Shown here: positions 1-13,096 of the stretch, one piece after another
Position numbering within the stretch: the stretch's first letter is position 1
Layout: each line of letters begins with the position of its first letter
Assembly: GCF_000741575.1 (NCBI RefSeq)
Contig: NZ_JGYV01000017.1
Span: 60,338 to 124,337, forward strand
Reading direction: 5' to 3'
DNA: 64,000 bases
From: Bifidobacterium cuniculi
GTDB taxonomy: Bacteria > Actinomycetota > Actinomycetes > Actinomycetales > Bifidobacteriaceae
Made by a program: the position numbers and the translations under genes
Notes under the pieces: model-generated
Told to the model about the DNA's origin: nothing
Database searches by the model: none
The model's input: only the letters and a program-made list of their open reading frames with translations

Positions 1-345
1 GGTCGTTGGGATGGCTGGGCAGTCATCTCATTCCTGATGGCCCTGTTCATCCCATGCCCGATCCTGCCGGCCGTCCTCGGCGCCATCAGCATGCGCCGCA
101 CCAAGGTGCTCCACATGAAAGGCCGCGGACTGGCGATTGCCGCCGTGGCCATCAACGTCCTGTATTCCCTGGTGGTGTTCTACTGCATGGCCAAGGGCAT
201 CACCATGGACCAACTGCTCGGGCAGATGGCCCAGTGGGCCGGCTTGCCCGATCCCTCCGCCTCACCCTCGTCCTCACCCAGCACTTCCACGCCCGGCACC
301 ACGCCGACGCCTTCCGCCAGCGGCGATGGCGCCCTGAGCGCGTGA
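1..345 (+). CDS. DUF4190-like membrane protein, C-terminal part
   Basis: The frame is open from the first base, so the gene starts left of the window. The visible 114 residues hold two hydrophobic stretches: one with a Pro-Cys-Pro turn, then a short loop with basic residues (SMRRTKV), then a second helix. They end in a Ser/Pro/Thr-rich tail. This is the layout of the DUF4190 two-helix domain followed by a disordered extracytoplasmic tail. Function is unknown. It ends about 90 bp before argC and is separated from it by the ARG boxes, so it is probably not part of the arginine operon. Confidence 0.6.
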   Translation, partial: GRWDGWAVISFLMALFIPCPILPAVLGAISMRRTKVLHMKGRGLAIAAVAINVLYSLVVFYCMAKGITMDQLLGQMAQWAGLPDPSASPSSSPSTSTPGTTPTPSASGDGALSA

Positions 346-362
346 CGGTTTTCCCGGACGCC

Positions 363-402
363 ATTATGCATAGTTATGCAATGTACTGCATAATGTGTAT
401 GC
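363..402. promoter_or_regulatory. Two adjacent ARG-box-like operators upstream of argC
   Basis: An AT-rich island in GC-rich DNA carries two imperfect palindromes: TTATGCATAGTTATGCAA (364-381) and TACTGCATAATGTGTATGC (384-402). They resemble paired ARG boxes bound by hexameric ArgR. They lie 33 bp before the argC start, where they would overlap the promoter. The gene for ArgR is in the same cluster, so autogenous arginine repression is the natural inference. Confidence 0.65.
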
Positions 403-434
403 TTGTGGCAACACCTGATTGACCGGGAGCCAAC

Positions 435-1529
435 ATGAACACATACAGCGTCGCCATTGCGGGAGCCACCGGCTATGCCGGCGGCGAAGCCATGCGCATC
501 CTCGCCACCCATCCGAACTTCCGGGTGACCTGCGTCACCGGGCATTCCACCGTCGGCCAGCGGCTCGGGGAACTCCAGCCGCACATCACGCCCTTGGCGG
601 ACCTGGTCGTGCAGGACACCACGCCGGAGAACCTCAACGGCCACGACGTCGTCATCCTCGCGTTGCCCCATGGCGCCTCCGGTGCCCTGGCGGAGCAGCT
701 CGACCCGGACGTGACGGTCGTCGACCTCGGCGCCGACCATCGCCTCGAGGAACGGCGGGCCTGGGACGACTACTACGGCGGCGACTTCCACGAACACTGG
801 ACCTACGGCATGCCCGAGCTCATCGTCGGACGGAATGCCGACGGTGGCTATGTGCGGCAGCGCGGACGTCTCGCCGGCGCCACGCGCATCGCAGGGCCGG
901 GCTGCAACGTGACGGCAGTCACCTTGGCTACGCAGCCGGCCGTCGCGCAGGGCATCGTCGATCCCAAGAGCATCGTCGCCACCTTGGCCGTGGGATACTC
1001 GGGAGCCGGCAAAAGCCTCAAGCGCACCGACCTCCTGGCCTCGGAGGCATTCAACTCCGCCGTGCCCTACTCGGTCGGCGGCACCCACCGCCACATTCCC
1101 GAGATCCTGCAGAACCTGGCGCACGCAGCCGGCCTGGAGGCGGCCGACGCAGACCGCCTCTCCCTGGCCTTCACCCCCGTGCTGGTACCGATGTCGCGCG
1201 GCATCATGGCCTGCGTCACCGCCACCTTGGACAACGGGGCGCTGGACATGTCCGACGACGAGATCCACGCCATCTGGGAGCGGGCCTACGCAGGGCAGGG
1301 ATTCATCACCGTCCTGCCGCAGGGCACCATGCCGGCCACCCAGAACGTACTCGGCTCCAATGCCGCGCACCTGCAGGTGGCCGTCGACCGCCGCAGCCGC
1401 ACCCTGCACGCCTTCGCCGCCATCGACAACCTCAACAGGGGCACGGCTGGCCAGGCAGTGCAGTCATTGAACCTCGCCTTCGGACTGAACGAGGAAACCG
1501 GATTGAACAAGATCGGAGTGGCACCATGA
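435..1529 (+). CDS. argC: N-acetyl-gamma-glutamyl-phosphate reductase
   Basis: Catalyses NADPH-dependent reduction of N-acetylglutamyl-phosphate to the semialdehyde, third step of arginine synthesis, in the cytoplasm. The 364-residue protein has an N-terminal Rossmann start (AIAGATGYAGGE), and the catalytic Cys157 lies in the motif GPGCNVTA. Length is normal for the family (about 345-365). The ATG is preceded by GGGAG at 425-429. It is the first gene of the arg cluster, behind two ARG-box-like operators, and its stop overlaps the argJ start by ATGA, which indicates translational coupling. Confidence 0.96.
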   Translation: MNTYSVAIAGATGYAGGEAMRILATHPNFRVTCVTGHSTVGQRLGELQPHITPLADLVVQDTTPENLNGHDVVILALPHGASGALAEQLDPDVTVVDLGADHRLEERRAWDDYYGGDFHEHWTYGMPELIVGRNADGGYVRQRGRLAGATRIAGPGCNVTAVTLATQPAVAQGIVDPKSIVATLAVGYSGAGKSLKRTDLLASEAFNSAVPYSVGGTHRHIPEILQNLAHAAGLEAADADRLSLAFTPVLVPMSRGIMACVTATLDNGALDMSDDEIHAIWERAYAGQGFITVLPQGTMPATQNVLGSNAAHLQVAVDRRSRTLHAFAAIDNLNRGTAGQAVQSLNLAFGLNEETGLNKIGVAP

Positions 1530-2695
1530 GCGTAACCTTCCCCAAGGGATTCCAGGCAGCCGGCGTCGATACCGGCATCAGCGCGGCCGACAAGCCGGAC
1601 GTCGCGCTCGTCGTCAACCAAGGACCGCAGTTCGCGGCCGCCGGCGTGTTCACTACGAACCGGTTCTGCGCCGCCCCCGTGCAGTGGAGCCGCAAGGCCG
1701 TGGCGGACGGCGACATCCACGCCGTCATCCTCAACTCCGGGGGCGCCAACGCCTGCACCGGCGAGGAAGGCTACGCCCAGTCCGAGCGGACCGCCGACTT
1801 CGTCGCCTCGCTGCTCAAGGTCGCCCCGGATCAGGTGGCCGTCTGCTCCACCGGCCTGATCGGCGAGCTCCTGCCACTGGACAAGGTCCTCGACGGGGCC
1901 CGTGAGGCTTACGGACGGCTCGCGGATTCCGCCGAAGCCGGCGCGGACGCAGCCCATGCCATCATGACCACCGACACCAAGCCGAAGGTCGCCACCCGCT
2001 TGGGTTCGAACGGCTTCCGCGTCGGGGCCATGGTCAAGGGATCGGGCATGATCGCCCCACAGCTGGCCACCATGCTCTGCGTCATCACCACCGACGCCGT
2101 GGTGAGCCCCGGACAGCTGCAGGCTGCCCTGGGCGCCGCCGCCGACACCTCCTTCAACCGCATCGACGTGGACGGATGCATGTCCACCAACGATACGGTG
2201 CTCCTCCTGGCCTCGGGTGCCTCCGGCCTGGAGCCCGACCCGGACGAGTTCAATGCGCTCATCGCCGACATCTGCGCCGACCTGGCCGGCCAGATCATCG
2301 GTGACGGCGAGGGCATGAGCCATACCATCGCCATCACGGTCAAGGGCGCCACCAGCGAGGATGCGGCGCTGGCCTGCGGCCGCGCCGTCGCCGCTTCCAA
2401 CCTGCTCAAGTGCGCCATCAGCGGAAACGACCCGAACTGGGGGCGCATCGTCAGCTCCCTGGGAACCGTGCCGGAGGACGTAGCCCCCTACGACCCCGAC
2501 CGGGTGTGCGTGGACGTCAACGGCGTGCGCATCTGCGACGGCGGCAAACCGGGCCGCGACCGCAGCGAGGTGGACATGACGCCCGTCGACATCCACATCG
2601 ACATCGACCTCAACGCGGGTGACCGTGAAGCGACCGTCTGGACGGACGACCTGACCCACGAATACGTACACATCAACGCCGACTACGAAAGCTGA
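1526..2695 (+). CDS. argJ: Bifunctional ornithine acetyltransferase / N-acetylglutamate synthase
   Basis: Recycles the acetyl group from N-acetylornithine to glutamate and, in bifunctional forms, also uses acetyl-CoA. The 389-residue precursor has the self-cleavage motif ATML with Thr182, which becomes the N-terminal nucleophile of the beta chain. KGSGMIAP precedes it and the NDTV motif follows. The start overlaps the argC stop by 4 nt. An argJ of this type explains why no separate argE or argA is needed here. The reading frame extends upstream over argC, but only the start at 1526 gives the family N-terminus (MSVTFPKGF). Confidence 0.95.
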   Translation: MSVTFPKGFQAAGVDTGISAADKPDVALVVNQGPQFAAAGVFTTNRFCAAPVQWSRKAVADGDIHAVILNSGGANACTGEEGYAQSERTADFVASLLKVAPDQVAVCSTGLIGELLPLDKVLDGAREAYGRLADSAEAGADAAHAIMTTDTKPKVATRLGSNGFRVGAMVKGSGMIAPQLATMLCVITTDAVVSPGQLQAALGAAADTSFNRIDVDGCMSTNDTVLLLASGASGLEPDPDEFNALIADICADLAGQIIGDGEGMSHTIAITVKGATSEDAALACGRAVAASNLLKCAISGNDPNWGRIVSSLGTVPEDVAPYDPDRVCVDVNGVRICDGGKPGRDRSEVDMTPVDIHIDIDLNAGDREATVWTDDLTHEYVHINADYES

Positions 2696-2703
2696 GTGAA
2701 CCA

Positions 2704-3649
2704 ATGACTGCCGAACTGCGCGGACCCGGGTACCATCTGGACGTGCATACCGACCTGCGCCCCGACCAGAAATCCGAGGTCCTCATCGAGGCTCTGCCCT
2801 GGCTCGAGGAGTTCTACGGCAAGACCATCGTCATCAAGTACGGCGGCAATGCCATGGTCGACGACCACCTCAAGGAATGCTTCGCCGAGGACATGGTCTT
2901 CCTGCGCCAGGTGGGGCTGCATCCCGTGGTCGTGCACGGCGGCGGCCCCCAGATTTCCCACATGCTCTCCGCGCTCGGCATCCACTCCGAATTCAGGGGC
3001 GGCCTGCGCGTTACCACGCCCGAGGCCATGGACGTGGTACGCATGGTACTCACCGGCAAGGTCTCTCGTGAACTGGTCGGACTCATCAATGCGCACGGCC
3101 CCTATGCCGTCGGCCTGTCCGGGGAGGACGCCGCGTTGTTCTCCGCCGCACAGCGCATGCCGGTCATCGACGGCAAGGCCACCGACATCGGCCTGGTCGG
3201 CGACGTCACCGCCGTGGACGCATCCGCGGTCGTCGACCTCATCCACGCCGGCCGCATCCCGGTCGTCTCCTCGGTCGCCCCCAACGAGGACGACGCCACC
3301 GAAGTGCTCAACGTGAACGCCGACTCCGCCGCGGCCGCCCTGGCCACCGCCCTGGGGGCGCATAAGCTCGTCATCCTCACGGATGTCGACGGACTGTACG
3401 CCGACTGGCCCGACCGCAACTCCCTGGTCGGGCGCATCGGCAGCGACGACCTGCGCGACATGCTGCCGGAACTCGAATCCGGCATGCGCCCGAAGATGGA
3501 GGCATGCATCCGCGCCATCGAAGGAGGTGTGCAGCAGGCCCACATCATCGACGGCCGCAAGCCGCATTCCATCCTGAACGAGATCTTCACCAGCGCCGGC
3601 ATCGGCACGATGGTGGAACCGGGCGAAGGCCTGGAGATGAGGAGTTCCT

Positions 3650-3660
<11 letters not shown>
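2704..3660 (+). CDS. argB: Acetylglutamate kinase
   Basis: Phosphorylates N-acetylglutamate, the usual point of arginine feedback inhibition. The 318-residue amino-acid kinase fold shows the phosphate-binding VIKYGGNAM with Lys45, the substrate loop [10 protein letters not shown], and the C-terminal ILTDVDGLY nucleotide-binding segment. The N-terminal extension of about 25 residues before the first strand resembles the arginine-sensitive hexameric kinases. The gene follows argJ after 8 bp and overlaps argD by 11 bp. Confidence 0.95.
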
Positions 3661-4924
<1,264 letters not shown>

Positions 4925-4979
4925 TAGACTCCAAGCATCGATCCACCACCCGACCGACACGAAGAAGAGGAGAACCACC

Positions 4980-5942
4980 ATGGGACAGCTGCGCCACATG
5001 CTGCGCGATGACGACGTCAACCACGAGGAGCAGAAGCAGATCCTCGAACTGGGCATGAAGTTCCGCGAGGACCGCTTCCACCACCAGCCCTTCGCCGGCC
5101 CGCAGGGCGTGGCCGTGCTCTTCGACAAGCCCAGCACCCGCACCCGCTCGAGCTTCTCGGTCGGCGTGGCCGAGCTGGGCGGCTACCCGTTGGTCATCGA
5201 CAAGTCCGGCTCCCAGCTGGGACGCGGCGAGCCGGTCGCCGACACCACCCGCGTGCTCACCCGCATGACCTCCGCCCTGGTGTGGCGTACCTTCGAGCAG
5301 TCACGCGTCGAGGAGATGGCCGAATACGCCACCGTCCCGGTGGTCAACGCCCTCACGGACGACTTCCATCCCTGCCAGGTGCTCGCCGACTTCCTCACCC
5401 TCGCCCAGTTCAAGGGCGGCGTCGACGCGCTCGAAGGCATGCACATCGCCTACCTGGGCGATGCCGCCAACAACATGGCGAACTCCTACCTGCTGGCCGG
5501 CGCGGTCGCCGGCATGCACGTCGCGGTGGCCGGTCCCAACGGCTTCCTGCCGGATGATGACATCGTGCGCGATGCCGAACGCATCGCAGCGACCACCGGC
5601 GGTTCCATCACCGTGACCACCGATCCGTTGGTTGCCGTGGCCGGTGCCGACTGCGTCTTCACCGACACATGGGTCTCCATGGGGGAGGAAGCTGAATACG
5701 AGGTGCGTTCCAAGCCCTTCTGGCCCTATCAGGTCAACCGGGATCTCATGGATCTCGCCAAGCCGGACGCGCTCTTCCAGCACTGCCTGCCCGCCTATCG
5801 TGGCAAGGAGGTCACCGCCGACGTGATCGACGGCCCGCAATCCGTGGTCTGGGACGAGGCGGAGAACCGCCTGCACGCCCAGAAGGCGCTGCTGACCTGG
5901 CTGGTCGGCAAGCAGCGCGGCGACGAAAGCCTGCTGTCCTGA
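4980..5942 (+). CDS. argF: Ornithine carbamoyltransferase, anabolic
   Basis: Makes citrulline from ornithine and carbamoyl phosphate. The 320-residue protein has the carbamoyl-phosphate motif Ser52-Thr-Arg-Thr-Arg56, the DFHPCQ loop and the ornithine-binding His268-Cys-Leu-Pro271. Its location inside the biosynthetic cluster points to the anabolic enzyme. A strong AAGAGGAG ribosome site precedes the ATG. It overlaps argR by one base (TGATG). Confidence 0.95.
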   Translation: MGQLRHMLRDDDVNHEEQKQILELGMKFREDRFHHQPFAGPQGVAVLFDKPSTRTRSSFSVGVAELGGYPLVIDKSGSQLGRGEPVADTTRVLTRMTSALVWRTFEQSRVEEMAEYATVPVVNALTDDFHPCQVLADFLTLAQFKGGVDALEGMHIAYLGDAANNMANSYLLAGAVAGMHVAVAGPNGFLPDDDIVRDAERIAATTGGSITVTTDPLVAVAGADCVFTDTWVSMGEEAEYEVRSKPFWPYQVNRDLMDLAKPDALFQHCLPAYRGKEVTADVIDGPQSVVWDEAENRLHAQKALLTWLVGKQRGDESLLS

Positions 5943-6460
5943 TGTGCGATTCGAACGGCGCGCTGCACCGACCCACCAGCAGGAACGCACGCCTGCACGC
6001 CATCGAGGAGGCATTGGCCGACCATGTGGTGACCTCGCAGTCCCAGCTCTCGCAGATCCTTGCGGACCAGGGCATCGAGGTCACCCAGGCCACGCTGAGC
6101 CGTGACCTGGACGAGATGAACGCCGTCAAGACGCGTCTGGTCGACGGCACGGTCGCCTATACCCTCGAGGTGCACGCCCCGGCCGACGAGGCGGCCCAGT
6201 TCTCGTTGGAGCGTGCCCAGGCGCAGATGGCCAAGGTGCTGCCCGGCCTGGTCACCTCGGTGGCCCATGCCCGCAATCTCATCGTGGTGCACACCTCGTC
6301 GGGTGCCGCGCAGTATGTGGCCAGCGTCGTCGACAAGCATGCCGTGGACGGGATCCTGGGCACCATCGCCGGCGACGACACCGTCATGGTGATCTGCACA
6401 GACGACGCGCTCGCCCAGACGCGCGCCGATTGGCTGCTGTCCATCGCCTCCTCCCAGTGA
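5942..6460 (+). CDS. argR: Arginine repressor
   Basis: Transcriptional repressor that uses arginine as co-repressor. The 172-residue protein has an N-terminal winged helix (about residues 15-75; [27 protein letters not shown]) and a C-terminal hexamerisation/arginine-binding domain with the [13 protein letters not shown] strand. It is translated from an ATG sharing one base with the argF stop. Likely targets in the window are the palindromes before argC and argG. Confidence 0.95.
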   Translation: MCDSNGALHRPTSRNARLHAIEEALADHVVTSQSQLSQILADQGIEVTQATLSRDLDEMNAVKTRLVDGTVAYTLEVHAPADEAAQFSLERAQAQMAKVLPGLVTSVAHARNLIVVHTSSGAAQYVASVVDKHAVDGILGTIAGDDTVMVICTDDALAQTRADWLLSIASSQ

Positions 6461-6514
6461 GGGACGACACGCCCGGCAATGCCGGACCGGTTCGCATCGT
6501 GGACTTCTCGTTCC

Positions 6515-6555
6515 ATAATGTATATTTATACAGTCTTATGTATATACTTGCATCC
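6515..6555. promoter_or_regulatory. ARG-box-like operators and promoter region of argG
   Basis: An AT-rich patch between argR and argG contains the perfect palindrome TGTATATTTATACA (6519-6532) and a second related site, TATGTATATACTTGCAT (about 6538-6554). Spacing and composition match the paired sites before argC. They lie about 35 bp before the argG start, so argGH probably has its own ArgR-controlled promoter. Confidence 0.6.
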
Positions 6556-6586
6556 AGCAATCGCACCCACGTGAGAAAGGCATGAC

Positions 6587-7825
<1,239 letters not shown>

Positions 7826-7835
7826 CGCCGCCATG

Positions 7836-7880
7836 CAAGGCGGGGACGCCGGTCGCGCACGCGACGGCGTCCCCGCCTTG
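7836..7880 (+). terminator. Hairpin after argG
   Basis: A perfect 16-bp stem (7836-7851 with 7865-7880) encloses a 13-nt loop, starting 10 bp after the argG stop. No strong T tract follows, so it may attenuate transcription into argH rather than fully terminate it, or act as a 3' stabiliser. Confidence 0.55.
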
Positions 7881-7949
7881 TATGCTCCATGAGTAGAACC
7901 GCGTCGGGAGCCGCTCCCGCCGTACCATCGAGAAAGCGAACAGGACAGC

Positions 7950-9467
7950 ATGGCTGAACAGGAAACAAGCACCGAGGAACACCTGGCACTCTGGGGCGGA
8001 CGGTTCTCCTCCGGACCGTCGCCCGAGCTGGCGCGCCTGAGCAAGTCGACCCAGTTCGACTGGCGCCTGGCCGACGACGACATCGCAGGATCGCGCGCCC
8101 ACGCCCGCGCATTGGGCCGCGCCGGACTGCTCACCCCCGACGAGCTCGACCGCATGGAGAAGGCCCTCGACGAGTTGCAGTACCAGGTCGACACCGGCAC
8201 CTTCACGCCCAACGAGGACGACGAGGACGAGGCGACCGCCCTGGAACGCGGACTGCTGGCCATCGCCGGCGACGAACTCGGCGGCAAGCTGCGCGCCGGC
8301 CGCTCGCGCAACGACCAGATCGCCACCCTCATCCGCATGTGGCTGCGCCGCCAGTCGCGTACCCTGGCCCACCAGCTGCTGCGGCTGTGCTACGCACTCG
8401 TCGACCAGTCCGTCAAGGCCGGCCGCACCGTCATGCCGGGCCGCACGCACATGCAGCATGCCCAGCCCGTGCTCCTGGCCCACCAGCTCATGGCGCACGT
8501 CTGGCCGCTGCTGCGCGACGTGGAACGCCTGCGTGACTGGGACAGGCGCTGCGACGCCAGCCCCTACGGCTCCGGCGCCCTGGCCGGCAACACCCTCGGA
8601 CTGGAACCCATGGCCGTCGCCCGCGAACTGGGCTTCTCCACCGTTACCGAGAACTCCATCGACGGCACCGCCGCCCGCGACCTGGTCGCCGAGTTCTCCT
8701 TCGTCATGGCCATGACCGGGGTGGACATCAGCCGCCTGTCCGAGGAGATCATCATCTGGAACAGCCAGGAATTCGGCTTCGTCACTCTCGACGACGCCTA
8801 CTCCACCGGCTCGTCGATCATGCCGCAGAAGAAGAACCCGGACATCGCCGAACTGGCACGCGGCAAGGCCGGCCGCCTGATCGGCGACCTGACCGGCCTG
8901 CTCGCCACCCTCAAGGGACTGCCGACCGCCTACGCGCGCGACCTGCAGGAAGACAAGGAAGCCGTCTTCGACCAGGTCGACACCCTCGAGGTGCTCCTGC
9001 CTGCCTTCACCGGCATGGTCGCCACCATGACCTTCGACCACGACCGTCTGGAAACCGAGGCGCCGACCGGCTTCGCCCTGGCCACCGACATCGCCGAATG
9101 GCTGGTCAAGCAGGGCGTGCCCTTCCGCCACGCACACGAGCTGTCCGGCGCCTGCGTGAAGGCCGCCGAGACCCGCCACGAGGAACTCTGGGACCTGACG
9201 GACGACGACTTCATCGAGATCTTCCACGACTTCCTGCCCGCCGACCAGGCCATCGGAGTGCGCGAAGTGCTCTCCACGGAAGGCTCCGTCGCCGCCCGCG
9301 CCGGCAAGGGCGGCACCGCGCCGACCCGCGTGCGCGAACAGATCGTCTCCGCCAAGACGCTCATGGAACAGCTGCGGGCCTACTTCAACGCATCCAGCGA
9401 CGGCACCGCCTACGTGGCACCTGCCACGCTCATCAAGACCATGCAGGCGCGCCAGGGCGAACACTGA
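7950..9467 (+). CDS. argH: Argininosuccinate lyase
   Basis: Last step of arginine synthesis, splitting argininosuccinate into arginine and fumarate. The 505-residue protein belongs to the fumarase/aspartase superfamily. It has the signature [12 protein letters not shown] (residues 287-298) with the catalytic Ser loop, and the HMQHAQP motif near residue 168. It is somewhat longer than typical (about 460-490) because of an N-terminal stretch and an acidic insertion (NEDDEDEAT). It lies 124 bp after argG, across a hairpin. Confidence 0.95.
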   Translation: MAEQETSTEEHLALWGGRFSSGPSPELARLSKSTQFDWRLADDDIAGSRAHARALGRAGLLTPDELDRMEKALDELQYQVDTGTFTPNEDDEDEATALERGLLAIAGDELGGKLRAGRSRNDQIATLIRMWLRRQSRTLAHQLLRLCYALVDQSVKAGRTVMPGRTHMQHAQPVLLAHQLMAHVWPLLRDVERLRDWDRRCDASPYGSGALAGNTLGLEPMAVARELGFSTVTENSIDGTAARDLVAEFSFVMAMTGVDISRLSEEIIIWNSQEFGFVTLDDAYSTGSSIMPQKKNPDIAELARGKAGRLIGDLTGLLATLKGLPTAYARDLQEDKEAVFDQVDTLEVLLPAFTGMVATMTFDHDRLETEAPTGFALATDIAEWLVKQGVPFRHAHELSGACVKAAETRHEELWDLTDDDFIEIFHDFLPADQAIGVREVLSTEGSVAARAGKGGTAPTRVREQIVSAKTLMEQLRAYFNASSDGTAYVAPATLIKTMQARQGEH

Positions 9468-9469
9468 CC

Positions 9470-9967
9470 GTGCTGGACAGGCAGGCAATCAGCCGCATCG
9501 TACGCCATGTCGGTGCCGACATCCTGGCACACGGGCACATGCAGCTGGAACGCGAGGCATACCAGCATGGTGCGGTGACCACATACGAGCACAGCGTACG
9601 GGTCGCCGAACTGGCGGTATGGCTGGCCGACCGACTGCACCTGTGGCACCGCGTGGACCTGCGCTCGCTGGTCCGCGCGGCATTGCTGCACGACTATTTC
9701 CTCTACGACTGGCACGAGCGGGGCGACGGCAGTCACCGGCTGCACGGCTTCCGCCACCCGGCGCGCGCCGAGCGCAACGCGCGTGCCGATTTCGACCTCA
9801 ACGACGTGGAGGCGGACAGCATCCGCCGCCACATGTTCCCGCTGACCCCCATCCCGCCACGGTATCTCGAAGGGGTGCTGGTCAACGTGGCCGACAAGAT
9901 CAGCGCCACCGCGGAGACGCTTTCGCCGCAGCGCTTCTCCCGCCATCGAAGCGGTTCCCGACGATAA
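9470..9967 (+). CDS. HD-domain metal-dependent phosphohydrolase-like protein
   Basis: Begins with GTG two bases after the argH stop and encodes 165 residues. It has the HD fold signature: His41 (EHSVRVAEL), His74-Asp75 (LLHDYFLYDW) and a later conserved segment NVADKISATAET. Such small HD proteins hydrolyse nucleotides or phosphoesters, but the substrate here is not predictable. A larger overlapping frame exists upstream inside argH; only this start gives an HD-like N-terminus. Proximity suggests cotranscription with argH. Confidence 0.8.
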   Translation: MLDRQAISRIVRHVGADILAHGHMQLEREAYQHGAVTTYEHSVRVAELAVWLADRLHLWHRVDLRSLVRAALLHDYFLYDWHERGDGSHRLHGFRHPARAERNARADFDLNDVEADSIRRHMFPLTPIPPRYLEGVLVNVADKISATAETLSPQRFSRHRSGSRR

Positions 9968-10060
9968 GGCGGCACCTGTCTGGCAACCGTGCCACACTGG
10001 TGGGTTGTGGTAGGCTGCAGCGGCGGCCACCGGAAACACCATCATGAGGAGATAACAGGC

Positions 10061-11383
10061 ATGGCTCACGTCATCGATTTCACGGAGGCCGGCTTCGATT
10101 CGGTCCTGGACGAATTGGAATGGCGCGGGTTGATTTCCCAGTCCACCGACCGGGATCGACTCGCCGAGACGCTCAACGGTGATCCGGTCGTCTATTATTG
10201 CGGCTTCGACCCGACCGCGCCGTCGCTGCACATCGGCAACCTTGTGCAGCTCATCATCATGCGCCACCTGCAGGCGGCCGGCCACCATCCCATCGCACTG
10301 GTCGGCGGCGCCACTGGCCTGATCGGCGACCCCCGACAGTCAGGCGAGCGCACCCTCAACTCCAAGGAGATCGTGGCCGGCTGGTGCGACCGCCTGCGCG
10401 GGCAGATCGGCGGCATCCTCGAACAGGACGGCGACAACCCCGTGCGTTTCGTGTCCAACTACGACTGGACGGCGCAGATGAACGTCATCGACTTCCTGCG
10501 CGACGTCGGCAAGAACTTCCGCCTGGGCACCATGATCTCGAAGGACATCGTCGCCCGTCGCCTGCATTCGGAGGAGGGCATCTCCTTCACCGAGTTCAGC
10601 TACCAGGTGCTCCAGGGCAACGACTACCTGCACCTGTACGACACATACGACTGCGTCCTCGAGCTGGGCGGCTCGGACCAGTGGGGCAACCTCACCTCCG
10701 GCCTCGACCTGATCCACAAGGTGCGTGGCGTGGCGGTCAACGTCATGGCAAGCCCCATCATCACCGACGCCACCGGCAAGAAGTTCGGCAAGTCCGAGGG
10801 CAACGCCATGTGGCTCGACCCCGACATGCTCAGCCCTTACCGCTTCTACCAGTTCTGGTTCAACCGTCCCGACGCGGAGATGGAGAACCTGCTCAAGGTC
10901 TTCACCTTCCTGCCCAAGGAACGCATCGAGGAACTCGTCCGCGCCAGCGAGGAGGACCCGGGCGCCCGTGAGGCGCAGCGTACCCTGGCGTGGGAGGTCA
11001 CTAGCCTGGTGCACGGCGAGGAGGCGACCCGTGCCGCCATCGAGGCCTCCGGCGCGCTCTTCGGCCGCGGCGGCGACCTGGCCTCCATCGATGAGGCCAC
11101 CCTCGAATCCGCCCTCGACGGCCTGAAGGTCGAGGACGGGCACGGCGCCAAGGCCTTCGCCGCCGCTGCCGCGGGCGACCGCGTCAGCGAGGCCGGCGTC
11201 AAGGCCGGCCTGTTCAAGTCCATTTCCGAAGCGCGCAAGACCATCAAGTCGGGCGGCGTCTACGTCGACAACATCCGCGTGGAGGACGAGGACGCCACGC
11301 TCGGCGAGTCCGACTTCCTGCAGGGCCGCTTCGCCATCATCCGCCGCGGCAAGAAGGCGCTCGGCGTGGTCGAGCGCGCCTGA
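10061..11383 (+). CDS. tyrS: Tyrosyl-tRNA synthetase
   Basis: Charges tRNA-Tyr. The 440-residue class I synthetase has the HIGH-type motif His57-Ile-Gly-Asn, the KMSKS-type KFGKS (residues 241-245), and a C-terminal S4 RNA-binding domain ([16 protein letters not shown]). The ATG at 10061 is chosen because GAGGAGAT lies 8 bp upstream and the family N-terminus follows; the frame is open 24 codons further upstream. No T-box leader is apparent. Confidence 0.96.
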   Translation: MAHVIDFTEAGFDSVLDELEWRGLISQSTDRDRLAETLNGDPVVYYCGFDPTAPSLHIGNLVQLIIMRHLQAAGHHPIALVGGATGLIGDPRQSGERTLNSKEIVAGWCDRLRGQIGGILEQDGDNPVRFVSNYDWTAQMNVIDFLRDVGKNFRLGTMISKDIVARRLHSEEGISFTEFSYQVLQGNDYLHLYDTYDCVLELGGSDQWGNLTSGLDLIHKVRGVAVNVMASPIITDATGKKFGKSEGNAMWLDPDMLSPYRFYQFWFNRPDAEMENLLKVFTFLPKERIEELVRASEEDPGAREAQRTLAWEVTSLVHGEEATRAAIEASGALFGRGGDLASIDEATLESALDGLKVEDGHGAKAFAAAAAGDRVSEAGVKAGLFKSISEARKTIKSGGVYVDNIRVEDEDATLGESDFLQGRFAIIRRGKKALGVVERA

Positions 11384-11396
11384 CGCCGCCGCTGCC

Positions 11397-11434
11397 GCCC
11401 GTTGCCCCGTGCGGTGAACCGCGGGGCGGCGGGC
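11397..11434 (+). terminator. GC-rich hairpin after tyrS
   Basis: Nested inverted repeats (GCCCG/CGGGC outside, GCCCCG/CGGGGC inside) begin 14 bp after the tyrS stop. There is no T tract. It is probably a transcription end or RNA-stabilising structure. A possible -10 box TAGACT (11445-11450) and a second hairpin (11471-11491) in the leader of the next gene follow. Confidence 0.4.
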
Positions 11435-11518
11435 GACGGCGTCGTAGACTGGTACACATCACACGAATCCGGGGCGGCCGCGTGCCGCCCCGCAACCTGA
11501 CAAGGAACGGAAAACCAC

Positions 11519-13096
11519 ATGGCACAGGAACACAGCGCAGGCCACGGCCCCCATTCGCACGGCAATTCGGGCGCGCCGCGCCGCAACGGCGGATTCAAGG
11601 GCCGCAACCAGCATCGGGGCGGCAATTTCCACAAGGGCAAGGGCGGCAACTTCCATCGCGACGGCGGCAAGCGCCATGACTTCCACCGTGACGGCGAGGG
11701 CGGCGAGAACCCGCGCTACGACCGTTCCGGCCAGGACGGCCAGCGCGGCCCCGCACGCGGAGGCGAGGGGGAGCGCCGTTCCGGCGGCTTCCACAAGGGC
11801 GGCTCCTTCCACAAGGGCAAGGGCGGCGGCAACTTCCACAAGGGTGGACCGCGCCGTGATTTCCGCCGCGGTGACGGCGAGGGACGCGATTGGCGCCAGA
11901 AGGACGGCCGCAATGGCGAACGCCGTGATTTCCGCCGTGACGACCGCAAGGATTTCCACAAGGACGGCGACCGCCGTGACTTCCGCCGTGACGACCGCCG
12001 CCACGAGGACCGTCGGCAGCACCATGAGCGCAAGCGCCAGGAGTACATGTCCAAGTCGCGCAAGAACTCGGACGGTACGGTGAGCTTCCCCTCCCAGAAC
12101 CCGTACACCGACCGTCGTCCGGGCGAACCCAAGATGCCGGCCGGCCTCGAGTGGAGCATGCTCAGCAAGGACGAACGCGAACGGCTGCGCGGCCTGGCCA
12201 AGGAACACGCCGAGAACATCGGCCTGCACATCCTGGCCGCCTACACCCTGGAGGCCACGGATCCGCAGGCGGCCCTCGAGCACGCCAAGTGGGCCGCCAA
12301 GCAGGCATCCCGCGTGGACATCGCCCGCGAGACCCTGGCCATGGTCGCCTACCGCAACGGCGACTACAAGCTCGCGTTGCGCGAGTTCCGCACGGCCTTC
12401 CGCATGAACGGTTACCTCGACTACCTGCCCTTCATGGCCGATTGCGAGCGAGGTCTGGGACAGCCCCGCAAGGCCATCGACATCGCCCTGTCGGACGATG
12501 CCAAGCACCTGCAGGGCGAGGCGAAGGCCGAGATGTTCCTGGTGTACGCCGGCGCCCTGGCGGACCTCAAGATGTGGAACCAGGCCATCGAGATCACCTC
12601 CAAGCTGGTGCACGCCAAGGGCCTGGCCGGCGAGTACCGCATGCGTGCCGCCCAGGCGGAGCAGTACTTCCTGGAGGAGGCAGGCCGCAGCGACGAGGCG
12701 GTGGCCCTCGAGGAGCTCATCGACGATCTCGAGCAGCGCTACGCGGACGTCGAACAGGACGAGACCAGTGACGACTTCGTGGTCGACTACGACGTCGAGG
12801 ACCTGCCCGAGGACCTGCAGGCCAAGCTCGGCGTGACGCCGGACGACGCCCAGTATGCCCCCTTCGACGACGAGTCCGGCGTCAACATGGACGACGAGAC
12901 CCGCAACGACGAGGAGGAGGAGCTGTCCGGCGCCGAAATGGACATCGAACCCGCCGAGATGGAGGAACGCAACGAACGCCGCGACGAGGAAGGCAATATG
13001 GGTGACCCCGACCTGACCGACGCAGAGGAGGACACCGACGAGGAGGACACCGAGATCGGTGATTCCGAGGAAGAGCTCAAGGGCGAAACGGAGTGA
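11519..13096 (+). CDS. TPR-like protein with basic Gly/His/Arg-rich N-terminus and acidic tail
   Basis: A 525-residue protein with three compositional zones. Residues 1-190 are a repetitive basic region of NFHKGKGG- and DFRRDDR-like units, similar to RGG-type RNA-binding tracts. Residues about 210-420 form a helical repeat region resembling TPRs (EHAENIGLHILAAYTLEA, YRNGDYKLALREFRTAF, AEMFLVYAGALADLKMWNQAIE). Residues about 425-525 are strongly acidic (DEEEELSG, EEDTDEEDTEIGDSEEE). Function is unknown. The TPR core with RNA-binding-like arms suggests an RNA- or ribosome-associated scaffold. It overlaps the next gene by 4 nt. Confidence 0.85.
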   Translation: MAQEHSAGHGPHSHGNSGAPRRNGGFKGRNQHRGGNFHKGKGGNFHRDGGKRHDFHRDGEGGENPRYDRSGQDGQRGPARGGEGERRSGGFHKGGSFHKGKGGGNFHKGGPRRDFRRGDGEGRDWRQKDGRNGERRDFRRDDRKDFHKDGDRRDFRRDDRRHEDRRQHHERKRQEYMSKSRKNSDGTVSFPSQNPYTDRRPGEPKMPAGLEWSMLSKDERERLRGLAKEHAENIGLHILAAYTLEATDPQAALEHAKWAAKQASRVDIARETLAMVAYRNGDYKLALREFRTAFRMNGYLDYLPFMADCERGLGQPRKAIDIALSDDAKHLQGEAKAEMFLVYAGALADLKMWNQAIEITSKLVHAKGLAGEYRMRAAQAEQYFLEEAGRSDEAVALEELIDDLEQRYADVEQDETSDDFVVDYDVEDLPEDLQAKLGVTPDDAQYAPFDDESGVNMDDETRNDEEEELSGAEMDIEPAEMEERNERRDEEGNMGDPDLTDAEEDTDEEDTEIGDSEEELKGETE

